A stretch of DNA of 64,000 bases from Myrica gale (taxonomy: Eukaryota > Streptophyta > Magnoliopsida > Fagales > Myricaceae). Made by a program: the position numbers and the translations under genes. The stretch is from the NCBI GenBank assembly GCA_963930655.1, contig OZ005621.1, positions 1,661,001-1,725,000 of the forward strand, given 5' to 3'. The notes under the pieces were generated by a model. It was not told the origin of the DNA. It ran no database searches and saw only the letters and a list, made by a program, of their open reading frames with translations. Below, one piece after another: positions 1-11,812 of the stretch (positions are counted from its first letter, which is position 1; each line of letters starts with the position of its first letter).

Positions 1-662
1 TCGGTCGGAATCTGTGGAAGCCGACGGGACTTGAGGCCACGCGAGCCATGAGATCTTCCGAGAAGAATTTGGTCGTACACCGTAGTTTGTTTGAGGATAA
101 GATGTTCCAAATAAGCAGCCCATTTCCCTCGTCTGCTCAAACAAAAGGGAAAAACAAAAACAGAATGGTCGATAAAAGTTACTCGTTTATGAAACGACTC
201 TTTTTTTCTCCCCCAAAATTGGCGTTTTTCAAAAGAAATACTTGTTCCCATACAATTTTTCAAACAAATATCTCAATTTTTTTAATAAATACACTTTTCG
301 CCCTAAATTTTAAAGATATTTTCTCCAGCTTTTGACACGTTTCATCCAAAAATTAACGAAAATTCGGATAGAAGATGGTTCCCGTGATAAGCACTTAATT
401 TTTTTGACATGTCAACTCACCCCTAAAAAATATGTTTTTTTCTTTTTCATTTGAATTATACTAATGACTTTTTTTTAGTAATTGATGATACCGAAACTGA
501 ACTGACCTAATAAATTAGACTGGGTGAGTTGATCATATGTGAAGCCCCACAACAACAAAAGGCCGAGTTGGCACAAGCCCAAAAGACGTGGATCTCCGGC
601 CCCTAAAGTAGGCCGGTTGTAAATTACCTCATGAATGCATACATCATACAATCTCAGACTCC
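1..662. other. Intergenic DNA, no gene recognised
   Basis: No reading frame here resembles a known protein. The stretch is T/A-rich with homopolymer runs. It ends at the 80-bp tandem duplication described separately. Confidence 0.5.
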
Positions 663-822
663 TCGCGTTAAGCAAACACCCCACGCATAAGAAGTCGTAT
701 TGGAGGGAAGCCGCACACGACTCGAAGTTATAAGGGATCAAGTCACGTTAAGCAAACACCCCACGCATAAGAAGTCGTATTGGAGGGAAGCCGCACACGA
801 CTCGAAGTTATAAGGGATCAAG
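663..822. repeat. 80-bp direct tandem duplication, two copies
   Basis: Positions 663-742 and 743-822 are almost identical head-to-tail copies. They differ at about one base near the start (GCGTTAAG versus ACGTTAAG). The near identity implies a recent tandem duplication. No coding function is evident. Confidence 0.9.
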
Positions 823-974
823 CCCAAAAGAAAAACTAGAGAGTGGAGAATATACTATAAAAGCAAAAGGGGAAGGAAGAAGAAAAGTAAGTCAATAATT
901 AGAAATTTAGAAAAAAAAAAGTCAATAATTAGAAATCAACAATTGAGACATTGTGAAAGAGGTAAAAGATACTC

Positions 975-2814
975 GGGGAAAGTACATTTTGCACTCATGA
1001 ATTATGTGGTCGCTGACACTTTGCACCCCTTGTCTCGATTTCGTGACATTCAACCTCCAAACTTCTGATTTCCGTCGATTGTCACCCCGATGTCAACTCC
1101 TCCGTTAAGACTAACGGTAATTTTCCCACGTGCGTCCGCCTCATTTATGTTTTTTTTATTCGTTTTACCCTCCTTCCATGTCTTTTCTTCCCGAACTGCA
1201 TCTCCACCGCAAAACCTGCAAGTTCCATGGGAGTACAGAAAGAAATGCTCCTACGACGGTGACAAGAAGAACCAGAATAACCGAGACGTAGACCAAAAGT
1301 GATAGACGACGTCGATTGTGCTTCAGTTTCTGTCATCGCAAATGCACAATGGTTCTTTTGTTCTCCTTCGCTTGCTCAAAAAGCCCTTTGTAATAGACGT
1401 CCTTCACTTTCCAATCACTGCCGAGTTTCCTGAATAGTTCTGAAACCTCTTTCTCCTTCTTCTTGTCATAGATGAGAATACTCTGTTTACTGAGAAACTT
1501 CACATCTTTCTTAGAGAACACAAGGTTGCCGAAGAGAAAGGCATAAGATGTAATGTGCTGTGTGCTATTAGAGTGAAGTTGTTCGAGGGCGATAAGGTTG
1601 CCAAAAATGGTTTCTGTCCATTCATCGACTTCTAGAGGAGGTATTTCAAGCACTCCATTCACAAACTTCACGTCTAATAAGCTTCTCGTCGTAGCCTTCT
1701 TGAACCGAATTCCTGCTTCTTTGAGGCGTGTTGTGGAATCCAAGCGTTGCTGCCTTCCACCTTTTGACTGCACTGTTGGATATGAGGGGGCGAAACAGTG
1801 GTGGATTAAGTCTAGTAATTGTGTCCCTTCTACGTTAAACTTCTCCCAAAGAACTTGCTTATCTCCTGGTATAATAACTCTGAAGAAACGGAAGGCGAGC
1901 TCATTGAGGGACAGACTACATAGTCTAGGAATTGGTACGATTTCAAATAACCTCTGAAGAACGAAATAGGGAATCTGGTTTTCAAGTAACACCATGTTGC
2001 GCCTCAGTTCCAAGCGCATTCCAGGTGTGCTAAATATAGTATCATTCCTGCGTCTCAGACTCTTAAAGGTATACTTGAGGAAAAGCTCTATAATCCACCA
2101 CTGTTGGATAGTCCAAAAAGTGAGGAAGTGAAAGACAGGGAAGAAGCTGAAGCTGTTAGTGAATTGCGTCAGAGAGCTGTGGATGTTGCTAGAACTGGGG
2201 ATGAAACTGAGGTAAGTCGAGCTCTTGGAGAAGCTTCGACACGTTACGTCCAGTAGCGAGTTCATGTTTCGTCCAGTTTTTGTTCTTCAATGAAAATGGG
2301 TTCCGGGGATAGTGGGAAGGAGGGGAGGCTCGGGCTGTGTTTACTACGAGGCACCAAGAATTGGGTTAGAATGTCAAGAGAACAAAAGGGGCTGTGCAAA
2401 CTCTGCACTCAGGTGTTCATAAGCAAGTATGGCAAAATGGAGAGGTTTATACATTGGAACAGTTTTGAGTCTAAGTCAAAGGCTTTTGCCCGGAGTGTAT
2501 TGGGAACGACTAAGGAGGGTTTCACCGATGGTTGGAAGCTCTCAAACAGCCCATGGAACTTGCAGGTTTTTGCGGTGGAGATGCAGTTCGGGAAGAAAAG
2601 ACATGGAAGGAGGGTAAAACGGATAAAAAAAAAACATAAGTGAGGCACGCGGACGCACGTGGGCAAATTACCGTTAGTCTTAATGGAGGAGTTGACATCC
2701 GGGTGGCAATTGACGGAAATCAGAAGTTTGGAGGCTCAATGTCACGAAATCGAAACAAGAGGGTGCAAAGTATCAGCGACTCCATAATTCAGGGATGCAA
2801 AGTGTATTTTTCCC
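975..2814. mobile_element. Mutator-like element (Pack-MULE type) carrying a DUF247 gene fragment
   Basis: The element is 1840 bp and bounded by terminal inverted repeats (TIRs) of roughly 260 bp: about 975-1233 on the left and 2552-2814 on the right. The outermost 19 bases of the two arms align end to end with three mismatches, starting GGGG on the left and GGGA on the right. Just outside, AAGATACTC (966-974) and AAGATACTG (2815-2823) form a 9-bp target-site duplication with one difference. Long TIRs plus a 9-bp duplication are the Mutator hallmark. No transposase is present, so the element is non-autonomous. The interior holds a fragment of a host DUF247 gene on the minus strand, which is the definition of a Pack-MULE. 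A short acidic open stretch on the plus strand may be a second captured piece. Confidence 0.88.
1336..2097 (-). pseudogene. DUF247 (UPF0481) gene fragment inside a Mutator-like element
   Basis: An open frame on the minus strand reads through the middle of a DUF247 domain. The domain starts around WWIIELF, and LLENQIPYFVLQRLF is the family's most typical segment. Later blocks include the region after RLKEAG and a stretch resembling LIALEQLH. Full DUF247 proteins are about 400-550 residues and end in a C-terminal membrane anchor. Here only about 250 domain residues remain, the anchor is missing, and the start of the domain is missing. The frame extends upstream to 2265, but that part is low-complexity and not DUF247-like. 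DUF247 proteins are plant-specific; some act in grass self-incompatibility, and the function of most is unknown. It lies entirely between the element's TIRs, so it is a captured fragment rather than a resident gene. Confidence 0.85.
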
Positions 2815-2823
2815 AAGATACTG

Positions 2824-3760
2824 ACTTCACCGTAGAAGGGTTCACACTTCGGTGGCTGGAGTTCATTTTGTATTTTTGCAGTAAGAAATAACTAAAGATC
2901 GAAATGCATTTACTCCAATTATTTTCCTTTTATCAGTAATTACATTACAATTAATTCAGAAAAATGCAAGAAAAGTATAAAATCCAAAACAAGAATACGT
3001 TGTGATAACATACGCAGCTCTCCAACAAAGGGGTTTCAGAAATACAGAGGCACTCGTAAGGGAGCTTTGGTGGTCATGGCAAACGAGAACTACCGTCTAC
3101 CGATGAACCGGCATGAAATCGCCTCAATCTTCTAGATATCATCCAATTTGTCGCTCAATTTATGTAATCTTTGTCCTTATCCCCATATTCACATCAACTT
3201 TGAACTCTCAACTCCCATTTTTTTTTCTTTTGTATTTTTTTTGACGGCCATTATTACGGGCGTCTTGTTGCCAAGAAACAAAAACAGTGAATAATCAGGT
3301 CCAACCAAATGCTCCCCCCGATCTGTCAAGTAGAAAATAAAGCTGTTAGGCGACCTATCAGGCTGAATAAGCGCCAACAACGTTGCCTTCCCTTAGGCTT
3401 CACACATGCTTTACACCTCCAATGGAGTTTTGGAAGCTGATTTGGTATTGTTGTGCGTGCATTGTAATTATTTTTTCTGTAATATAGCATTCTTCAGGAC
3501 AGACATGGCAAGTAAAAACAAGAAGTTCGTTTTACAATTTGACAGAACGAAATTGCCGTAAGAAGCCGGAAAGGCTTCGCCGGAAGATCAGTGACCAACA
3601 TACTTGTACATACAACGATTACACAGAAAGGCCCTCCCATTCCATGATTGAAGCCAAAACCCCAGACTTTTGGAGACGACCAATAGACCAAATACAAACC
3701 AGAAAGTTTTACAAGAAGATAGATAATAGACCAAAGTCGCAACCTTTAGAGTTCTTAAGA
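2824..3760. other. Intergenic DNA, no gene recognised
   Basis: No convincing coding exon is seen on either strand. The stretch just right of the Mutator-like element is AT-rich. Positions about 3400-3760 probably include the 3' untranslated region of the minus-strand gene that ends at 3761. Confidence 0.4.
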
Positions 3761-4240
3761 CTAAGATTTTTGACCCTCGGGACCCAGTATAGCATTCACA
3801 ATCGACGTGGCAACCAAGATCCCCACAAACTCTGCTCCCGCCACCACTCCCGCCTGCGCCAACCCCCCAAAGCTCAGTGCCGTTTCAATCCCCTTCTCCG
3901 CAGACACTAGTCCCTTCTCTGCCGTTTCGATTCCTTTCTCCACTGATTCGACTCCCTTCTCCGCCGCTTCTAACTCCTCCCTCACTATCTCCTCCGCCTT
4001 TTTCAGCTTCTTCCTCAAGCCAAAAAACGGAATGTCTTCTGCACAGCACGAAGGCGGCTCTCTCGCCGTCAAAGCTGTTGACGCAGCCAGCAGAAAAAGG
4101 AGCTGTCTCCTGCCTGAGAGAACACTGATTTTGAGAGGAACCGGCGCAGGTTCGGAGACGCGCGCCTTGCAGGAGATAAGGGGCGCACGGACACGACGTA
4201 GCGAGAGCGGCTGGAGCAACGGTGAGATTGTGGAAGCCAT
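3761..4240 (-). CDS. Predicted chloroplast protein with AEKG-type heptad repeats, function unknown
   Basis: This is a single-exon frame of 159 residues from the methionine at 4240 (MASTISPLL). An in-frame upstream methionine at 4303 would add 21 residues. I chose the inner one because MAST followed by a Ser/Arg/Ala-rich stretch is a typical chloroplast transit peptide. A hydrophobic run after a twin Arg (RRQLLFLLAASTALTA) looks like a lumenal or thylakoid-targeting segment. Residues about 80-115 repeat a heptad of the form AEKGIET four times, predicting an amphipathic helix or coiled coil. A hydrophobic segment near the C terminus (AGVVAGAEFVGILVATSIV) predicts one membrane span. I do not recognise the family. 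A thylakoid-membrane or lumen-facing role is inference from these features only. Confidence 0.7.
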   Translation of the reverse strand: MASTISPLLQPLSLRRVRAPLISCKARVSEPAPVPLKISVLSGRRQLLFLLAASTALTAREPPSCCAEDIPFFGLRKKLKKAEEIVREELEAAEKGVESVEKGIETAEKGLVSAEKGIETALSFGGLAQAGVVAGAEFVGILVATSIVNAILGPEGQKS

Positions 4241-4303
4241 GGTCCCTTGAGTCCCTTCACGCGACGATGCTGATTCTCTTTTAAGTTTCATGTGGTCTGG
4301 CAT

Positions 4304-4801
4304 TTTTTAACAAATACTTTACGAATATACCCTCGTTTTGCTTCTAGCAACCGGGGCGAATACAGGCATTTGAATTTGCCCGAGGAAAATTAGGAATCAT
4401 TTTCGCTGCTCTTGTACCTTGACGTCGGTCCTACCTGGGATAAAAGTAGACTCGTTTACGCGGCTTAGTGTTGTTACTGTGTTCAGTAAAAAAAAAGGTG
4501 AAGGTAGAGTTAATTTTTTATATCTTTTTGTAATTTTTTATATTTTTTATTGGAGAAAGAAATATTATATTATAGTATTTCATTGTGAGTTGGTGAATAT
4601 TATATTTTTGGTGCAACGCAACCTTAGTGTTAAAATTTTGAGAAGTTTATAATTTTAGGATATTGTATTTAATAAAAAAATAAAAATAATTTTTAATATT
4701 TATTATAATAAAAAGTAATTATATTATAAAAAAAATTATATTATAATTTTTTATTGTGTTAAAATTTTAAAAAGCTTAAAATTTTTGTACACGGACATTA
4801 A
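4304..4801. other. AT-rich intergenic DNA with MITE-like fragments
   Basis: The stretch contains very AT-rich sequence with repeated motifs such as TTAAAATTTT, which are shared with the Tourist-like elements elsewhere in the window (for example 6931-7126). It looks like decayed element remnants. No gene is seen. Confidence 0.4.
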
Positions 4802-4996
4802 GGGTATGTTTGAGGGTGAAAAGTTTGGGTATTGGAGTTTGAAAATATTATAAAGTAAAGATATGTTATTGGAGTTGGTGAAAAAGTGAAAAGAGAAAAT
4901 TTTAATAAATATTATAATAATAAAAAATTATGTAGTAGATTTTTTATTAGTAAACTTAAAATTTTGAGCCCAGCTTATTGCGGCTCAAACGTGCCC
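4802..4996. mobile_element. Tourist-like MITE (PIF/Harbinger type), 195 bp
   Basis: The element begins GGGTATGTTTGAG and ends CTCAAACGTGCCC, which are imperfect inverted repeats. It is flanked on both sides by TAA (4797-4801 region and 4997-4999), a 3-bp target duplication typical of PIF/Harbinger MITEs. It has no coding capacity. It lies about 80 bp upstream of the NASP start codon, so it is in that gene's promoter or 5' leader. Confidence 0.8.
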
Positions 4997-5079
4997 TAAA
5001 ATCTACTTCCTGTTTTTACGCCAGAATTTTTTGAAGCGCAGAAACGAAACCCTCCCATTTTTCCGACTCAAATTGAGCC

Positions 5080-8000
5080 ATGGTGGGAGAGGCTCCCGCA
5101 TCAGAAACCTCGGTTACAACTGCCGCCGTGAAAGGGGACGAAACCCTGGTCCCGAACGCCCAGGAAATCCAGGACTCTAACGAGGCCAACATCGTATCCA
5201 ACGCTCAGGGAGGCACTGAGTTTACTTGCAACAACAACAACGCAGCCGAGACTTCCTCCGAAGGAGATCGAGAAACCTCGTTGGAGTTCGCGGACCAGTT
5301 GATTGATAGGGGATCGAAGGCCATGAAAGATAATGATTTCGACGAGGCCGCCGAATGCTTCAGCCGTGCCCTAGAGATCAGGTTCGGTTTTCCATTGTTG
5401 TTCTGTTATGGTTCCTACAAATCTTGGAGGAAAGAATTTGATTGGAAAGTTTGAGGCGCATGTTCTTTCCTTCAAAATGTCATCGAATTTGACTGAGGAC
5501 TTATTCTTTTTGCTAAATGGATGGGTTTATTGCTTACGTGTCATCGTTTCCAGGGTGATTTTGGTGCAGGGAACTTGTTGTTGCTTGACTTTTGTCTGAA
5601 TAAGCCCTGTAACACCGATTATAAATTACCACTTTATTTATTTGTTTGGTAAGTTTTGTTATAGGTTAGATTGATGTCTGATAGTTCAAATATTGCTTAA
5701 GCTTCTAGTGTCATAAAGGGAGTAGAACACAGTTTGAACGCATTAGAGTCTTGAAATGGTCCAAGCACAAATTCTGAGTCATGCTTGATTTGATATTTAT
5801 AGGAAATGCATGTGGTCATACTCCAGTCTACTTTATTCTATGCATTTGGTGTTCTAAGGTGACTTTTTTCTTCTTGATAAGTCCTCCTCTACATTAATGA
5901 TTGACTAGGGTTGCGCACTACGGCGAGCTTGCCCCTGAATGTGTACGTGCATACTATAAATATGGATGTGCGCTTCTGTACAAAGCGCAAGATGAGGCTG
6001 ATCCATTGGCCACTGTCCCCAAGAAGGAGAGTATTTCTCATCAAGAATCTGCTAATGATGGATCTGCCAAGAATGCTGTAAACGGGGAATCTTCTGCAGC
6101 TTCTGTTTCATGTGAAGAGGAAGCAAGTACGAATTACCAGGAAGGAGCAGGAGACGATGGTCAGTATGTTGCACATGATGTGTATTGATAATGGAATTAG
6201 TTTATAAATGAAGCAATGTTTATGTGTCAAATTCAGTTATGCGAAATGATATCTAATGCATGATGTGTAAGAAATATTCACAATAAATGTCTTGGACAAT
6301 TGTTGACATATATTATTTCTGCTTGATGCTGCCATAGCTGTTTGCTAAGATTTCGGTATCCTCTTTCCACTTTTAACCTTTACATATGTATGTGATATAT
6401 TAAATTAAAACTAAAAGGACTCAATTTTTAAGTTGAAGAACTTTTATTTGGCATTGGTTTTTTCTTTGTTATAGTGAGATAGCAATGTCCTTGTCTAATT
6501 TATATTGTGTTCTTTCATGCATTTTTTATATTGATCCTTTTGCTGTGGACTATCTTTGGAAGATGTGCTTCATTGGGTATGCAAAGTTAGACGCTAGAAT
6601 TGCTTTTCAACTCAGTTGTGATCTATTGAGAAAATGGTTGCAGCTAGTGTCTTTATGGATATCACACACCTGCTCTTGTAGCTTAATGCCCTTTGCACCC
6701 TGTATTTTCCAAATTCTGGCTCACATTGTTAGGCTGTATTTGGTTGGCAACTCATCTGACAGTCTTTTCCATCAGCACCATACTAACAATATCGGGGAAA
6801 TTCAGATACACTATTCTGCAATCATGAACCTTCAATCATGTAGGACAACAGGCAGTCTAAGTTACAAGTTGAATACAGCTTATTCCCTGTTCCATAAACA
6901 TATATACTCTCCTATGCACCTGTGGGCCTAGGTTGTGTTTAAGAAGTAAAATTTTAGGGTTGTTAAAATTTTAGGTATTGGGGTTGATGAAAAAGTGAAG
7001 AGAGAGGTAATTTTTTATATTTTTTGTAGTGAAAAGTAGTGATTTGATGGGGAGAGAGATTATATTGTAATTTTTTATTGTGTTAAAATTTTAGGATGGG
7101 TAAAATTTTAGTGTGCAAACGGAGCTCTAGTTGTTAAAGGAAAACTATGTGCTGAAGGGGCTTGTTGGAGTTTGAATGGCGTTTGGTGGAGGCTTATTAA
7201 ATGCACTGTGATCGTAGATGATAACTAACATTGGCCTCTGCAGTATTGTTGGAATAAGCCACTAAGCCAATGCCATTGGGGATGTCTCTGGAGGTTACAG
7301 TTTCTTGTCGTCTCACGTGCTTTCTCATTCTGGTACAGTTTCATGTGGAAAAGACCAGGCAGAAGAAGATGGCAATAGTGATAGCGAAAATCTAGCTGAA
7401 GCAGATGAGGATGAGTCTGACCTGGATTTGGCATGGAAGATGCTAGATGTTGCAAGAGCAATTGTAGAAAAACACTCATATGACTCAATGGAAAATGTGG
7501 ACATATTATCAGCGTTGGCAGAAGTTGCTCTGGAAAGAGGTCTGTCTATGAAGTTATTCCCTCTCTTTAATGTGTTCAGCACGGCTATTTTCTTATTGAT
7601 TCCATAGAAATTTGGTGGCTTTTTCTGAAGCCTCCTGTGTCTTGAAAACATGGGTTTATGTCTTTGTTATGCGCCATGTAGAGGACATTGAAACTTCTCT
7701 TGGTGACTACCAGAAAGCACTTTCTATCTTGGAACAGCTGGTTGAACCGGACAGTAGACAGATAGCTGAACTGTATCCTTCTAACGATTAAGATAGCTTC
7801 AGACCTTTTTTATGTGTAATAGATATTGCCAATGAAGGCATATATTTGGTGAGCTGTAAAGTATATGAGTTCACCAGTAGTACCAGCAGTTATTCCTGTT
7901 GTTCATTGAGTCACAACCTTGACTTTGGAACTCAGAAATTTTCGGATATGTCTGTGTTTGGAGATTGGCTCCAAACCTCAGGAAGCCATTCCATATTGCC

Positions 8001-8611
8001 AGAGAGCTATATCAGTTTGCAAGTCTAAGGTGGAGCGGCTCGTGAACCAAGCAAAGTGTATGTCAGAATCAACAACTTTATCATCTGCTTCTGAGCTGGA
8101 TCAGGGTGTCAACTCCACTGTGTCGCAGCCAGATAATGCTGGGACAGAAGGAGCAGAGATTGAAACACTCACTGGCCTCTGTGGTGATCTGGAGAAGAAG
8201 GTGAATTTATCTTTGCTCTAGAAAGAATGTTCATATGTTGCTTTATCCTGAGTTATTTGTCCATTGTTGGATTTGCAGCTTGAAGATCTTCAACAACTGC
8301 CCCTGAATCCAAAATCAATTCTCGCTGAAATACTGGGGATGGCATCCATTGAGCCAAGAGGCGCCGAAAATAGTGCATCTTCAGCAGTGATGAACTCCTC
8401 ACAGATGTGTACTGCAAACACCAAGGGAGATTTTGACTCGCCGACTGTTTCCACTGCTCACACGAATGGGTCTGGGTCTTCTGCAGTCACACATCTAGGT
8501 GTGGTAGGAAGAGGAGTCAAGCGAGTGAACTCAAGCACGGCAGAATCAAATCCAATGAAGAAACCAGCATTGGAACCGTCAGACAATAAAGGTGATGGAA
8601 AAACCTCTTGA
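5080..8611 (+). CDS. NASP: NASP-type histone H3 chaperone (SHNi-TPR family), six exons
   Basis: Six exons join in phase: 5080-5381, 5909-6159, 7339-7539, 7682-7772, 7936-8200, 8279-8611. They encode 480 residues, close to the 492 of Arabidopsis NASP (At4g37210). The family binds H3-H4 and hands histones to the assembly machinery in the nucleus. N-terminal TPR units cover ADQLIDRGSKAMKDNDFDEA, then RVAHYGELAPECVRAYYKYG. An acidic insert follows (residues about 210-240, many Asp/Glu), as in all NASPs. The third block, EDIETSLGDYQKALSILEQL, and the fourth, AIPYCQRAISVC, are the remaining TPR helices. A coiled segment ends near LEKKLEDLQQLPLNP. The conserved tail has SPTVSTAHTNG and VTHLGVVGRGVKRV, then a basic nuclear signal (KKPALE). 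All introns are GT-AG. Intron 2 carries a MITE. Confidence 0.96.
6931..7126. mobile_element. Tourist-like MITE in NASP intron 2
   Basis: The 196-bp element starts GGTTGTGTTTAAG and ends near CAAACGGAGCT. CTA flanks both sides (6928-6930 and 7127-7129), giving a 3-bp target duplication. The interior shares GAAAAAGTGAAGAGAGAGG and the TTTTTTAT-rich core with copies at 4802, 41083 (inverted) and 44385. It lies in intron 2 (6160-7338) and does not touch splice sites. Confidence 0.75.
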
Positions 8612-10882
8612 AGTTTCTGCATTCCGGTGGTCTTCATGTAGGTGACTGCGAGTTGGTAAAATTTTGCTGTGAACTGCTTGACTCACCATAGTTCCATAGT
8701 TGGCTGAGTAGCATAAGGGTACTGTGCTTGTTTGTTAGGTAGGATTCACGAATGACCTTCCTGTATGCATTTCTCTATGGTCTTGAGAACAACAATCTTA
8801 GTCTTACTATGACTTCTCCTAGAAGTTTTCCTATCTTAAAATTGTCTGTTAAATATATCCTCGCCATGGGCGGTTATATAACTCAAATCAAATTGAATAG
8901 CAAATGTGAAGCCGCAATCCATTCCCACAAATCTTAAGCTCAAAGGGTTCCCAAAGGGTATGTGTTGTAAGGTGTATTTGCAAGCAATGTGGGAAGTACT
9001 CCTTGGGTGGGTGTGGGAAGAACCTGACGACCTTCTCTGAGCCTATTCCAGCATTGATGAGGCAAACCATTGCGTGTGTGCTCCTCCAAGGAAACCACTA
9101 CGCAGCGGCCATTGCGAGACACGGCTTCACCACCGACGTATAATTATGAAAATCAACACGCACACGCACACGCATGCCATATATATAATTATTAATTGTT
9201 CCAAAGAGTATACCATGGGAGATAATTATGAATCTAATCATGTGATCGTATTCAAATATTATTTTAATAGGGAAAATGTTCAACTTGGTTTTAAGAAGAA
9301 TAATCTGGCCTATTGGATTTAATTAGTGAATTATGAGCTAAAACCTCTTGTTTTTCTTTTAATAGTAAATAGATCGAACAGAGGTTGTCCGTGATGTTAA
9401 CTTATTAGAGTGTCCGAATGCATGTGACAGGTTAAGCAATAATATGCCCTAAGGTACGCAAGACAGGAAGTTGTGGGGGAGTTATTGACATTATTTGCAG
9501 CAGCTAGGAAAGGGGTCCAATAATAAAAGAAGGAGCAAACCAGAGCATAAAAACAACACACATATTCCAAACTGTCCCTCATATTATTATAAGGAAGTTG
9601 GCATTACGTGGCAGCACAATGAAAATGAAAGTACGTAATTCTGTGGATTTTAGCTTTTCCTTCCATACATTCGAACCCCAAAAGATAGATGAGCTTGAAA
9701 TTTGAAGAAAACGATAGTGCCGATAAGAACCAAAACCAAGCTATCCTCAGCCAATGAACTTTGCAGAAGATAGCAGTGTTTTTGATTGACCGCATTTTGC
9801 TTTTTGTCTTAGTATGAATATGATATGCAGTAATTTGTTTGTTGATCTTGCTTTGTGCAGGAAAAGTAAAACCTCAAGATGCCTTTGGGGCTCTGTGGGG
9901 AAGTGTTATTTTCTAAAGTAAAGAGCCTGGGGGGGAGGGCTATAAGCTTAAACAATGGAGATACAGAGAGAGAATTAGTTAGATATAATCGTGTCCTTCT
10001 AGAATCATTTCAAGAAGAGTTTGGTATAGGATGTTGATATGAATAATTGTAATGTGGGGATGGTCAAGATATGTTGACCAAACTCTAACCTGCATTTCAA
10101 ACAGCATGGAACATTTAAGAATAAAGAATCACCTACTTTCTCTAATCTTGTGCATGGTGCTTCAATGCTTCAGCTTACACCGCACTTGTCATTGTTTTTG
10201 GTGCCCTTTTACGATGCTTTGTCGTGGTATTTTTGCTCCCTGCTTGCCCCCCGCTCCTTAGTTATTGCAACCGATGTCTCTCTGTGTCTGTGAGAGAGGG
10301 GTTTTTTTTTTTGTAATCACAGAGAGATATTTGAATTTAGACATCAAGCCTGGGAATGAGATCTGCGGGTTCCTGGATTTCATCTAGCGATGTGCACAAG
10401 AAACAAGTGGCATGCACTGGGAACTTTGTTGCCAATTACCAAATCTGTTTTAGCATTTGGAAAGTTTGGACTTTTATGGTTTGGCTTTATATTGTCTTAC
10501 TGATTAAGAGGCCCCCAAAGGGCTGTTTTCCCAAATAACTACAAGTCCACAGCCTGTCCTTTCTGTGCATTTTGTTTTAATAATTTAGTCACCAAACCAC
10601 GTGAATGCAGTAGATGGAGCTTTTAGAGCCCATTTATTGAATGATTTCTTCTGTCCATAATTTCCATTCCAAGGCAACGATGAATTCAGAAGATTTTAGA
10701 GAGTGGGTTTTGCTTGTCTTCGATGGCCACTTTTATTGACATCATTATCACTCCTAATAATGACATTGACTTAATAATTTGATAATCCTCGATGTGACTC
10801 CCACTTTTCATTAACATCATTAACCTTCGAAACTTTTCAAAGGCACCACTTTTTTTTTTATAGATCCAAAGACACCACCTCA

Positions 10883-10954
<72 letters not shown>

Positions 10955-11446
10955 CATGATTTGATTTAGAATGTCGTGCCATCTCATTTATTTGGCCATA
11001 AATGCATTGCCAAGGACGGGTGGTAGGGCAGATATGTCACAATAAATGAGAGAAAACGATTGGATTTTGTCTCCTACGAAATCCCAAAGGGTTCAGACCA
11101 AGAAATTCAAAACAAGAGAAAAAGCATGGAGAGGTTTCTTCGCTTTGAATCATGCTGTCCATGTTCTCATAGTATGAACGAGGGAAATCGAAAGCCTCAC
11201 ATGGTGAAACTGAAATCACACAAATTCCCCTTCTAGCATGGGGTGGCTCTATGCAATTGAAATGACTACACAATGTCATCTTCCTAACCATACAGAACAA
11301 TACCAACTCGTATGGTACACATAATGGCAATTAATGTACAATACATGGGTCAGAATCATAAAATCACATCATCTTAGCTACCTACCAGTGATATGAGGTT
11401 CGAAATAAGGCGTACATAATGTGAGGTTGGTCGGTATTTTTTTTTT
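8612..11446. other. Intergenic DNA, no gene recognised
   Basis: The first 300 bp probably include the NASP 3' untranslated region. Short open frames occur (for example 9881-10039 on the plus strand, about 52 codons), but none resembles a known family. A 10-bp perfect inverted repeat (TCTCTCTGTG with CACAGAGAGA) spans about 10275-10328. A TA microsatellite is listed separately. Confidence 0.4.
10887..10951. repeat. (TA)n microsatellite, about 65 bp
   Basis: This is an uninterrupted TA dinucleotide run of roughly 32 units. Confidence 0.97.
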
Positions 11447-11812
11447 TTAAATACATTTTTCACCCACAAACTACCATAAGTTTTACACATTGCACTCTCT
11501 AACTACAAATTTTTGACACTTTACACTCTGAACTACCCATGTTGACACATTACACCCTCCAACTACTAATATTAAACACTTTGCAACCTCCATTTGACAA
11601 TAATAAATTAATAAATTAACAAATTAACAACAATATCTTTAATATATGCAAAATGGGTCAAGGGTATTATCGTCATTTTAGTTTACAAATTTGACATAGG
11701 GTGCAAAGTGTCAAAAATTGGTAGTTCGAATGTGCAATGTATCAAAATTGGTAGTTTAGGGTGCAAAGTGTAAAACCTATGATAGTTTGTTGGTGAAAAA
11801 TATATTTTTCCT
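11447..11812. mobile_element. Non-autonomous inverted-repeat element, about 365 bp
   Basis: The left arm begins AATACATTTTTCACCCA and the right arm, reverse-complemented, reads AATATATTTTTCACCAA. Both continue with similar sequence for about 110-150 bp, including several TTACAC.TTGCAC-type motifs. The ends abut T-rich runs, so a target duplication cannot be read with confidence. The long arms and AT-rich core fit a Mutator-like or similar non-autonomous DNA transposon. It has no coding capacity. Confidence 0.65.

Noticed and set aside
8940-9130. Cys/Gly-rich translation suggesting a small zinc-binding protein fragment
   Set aside because: No frame keeps a recognisable Cys spacing without stops, and no family pattern fits.
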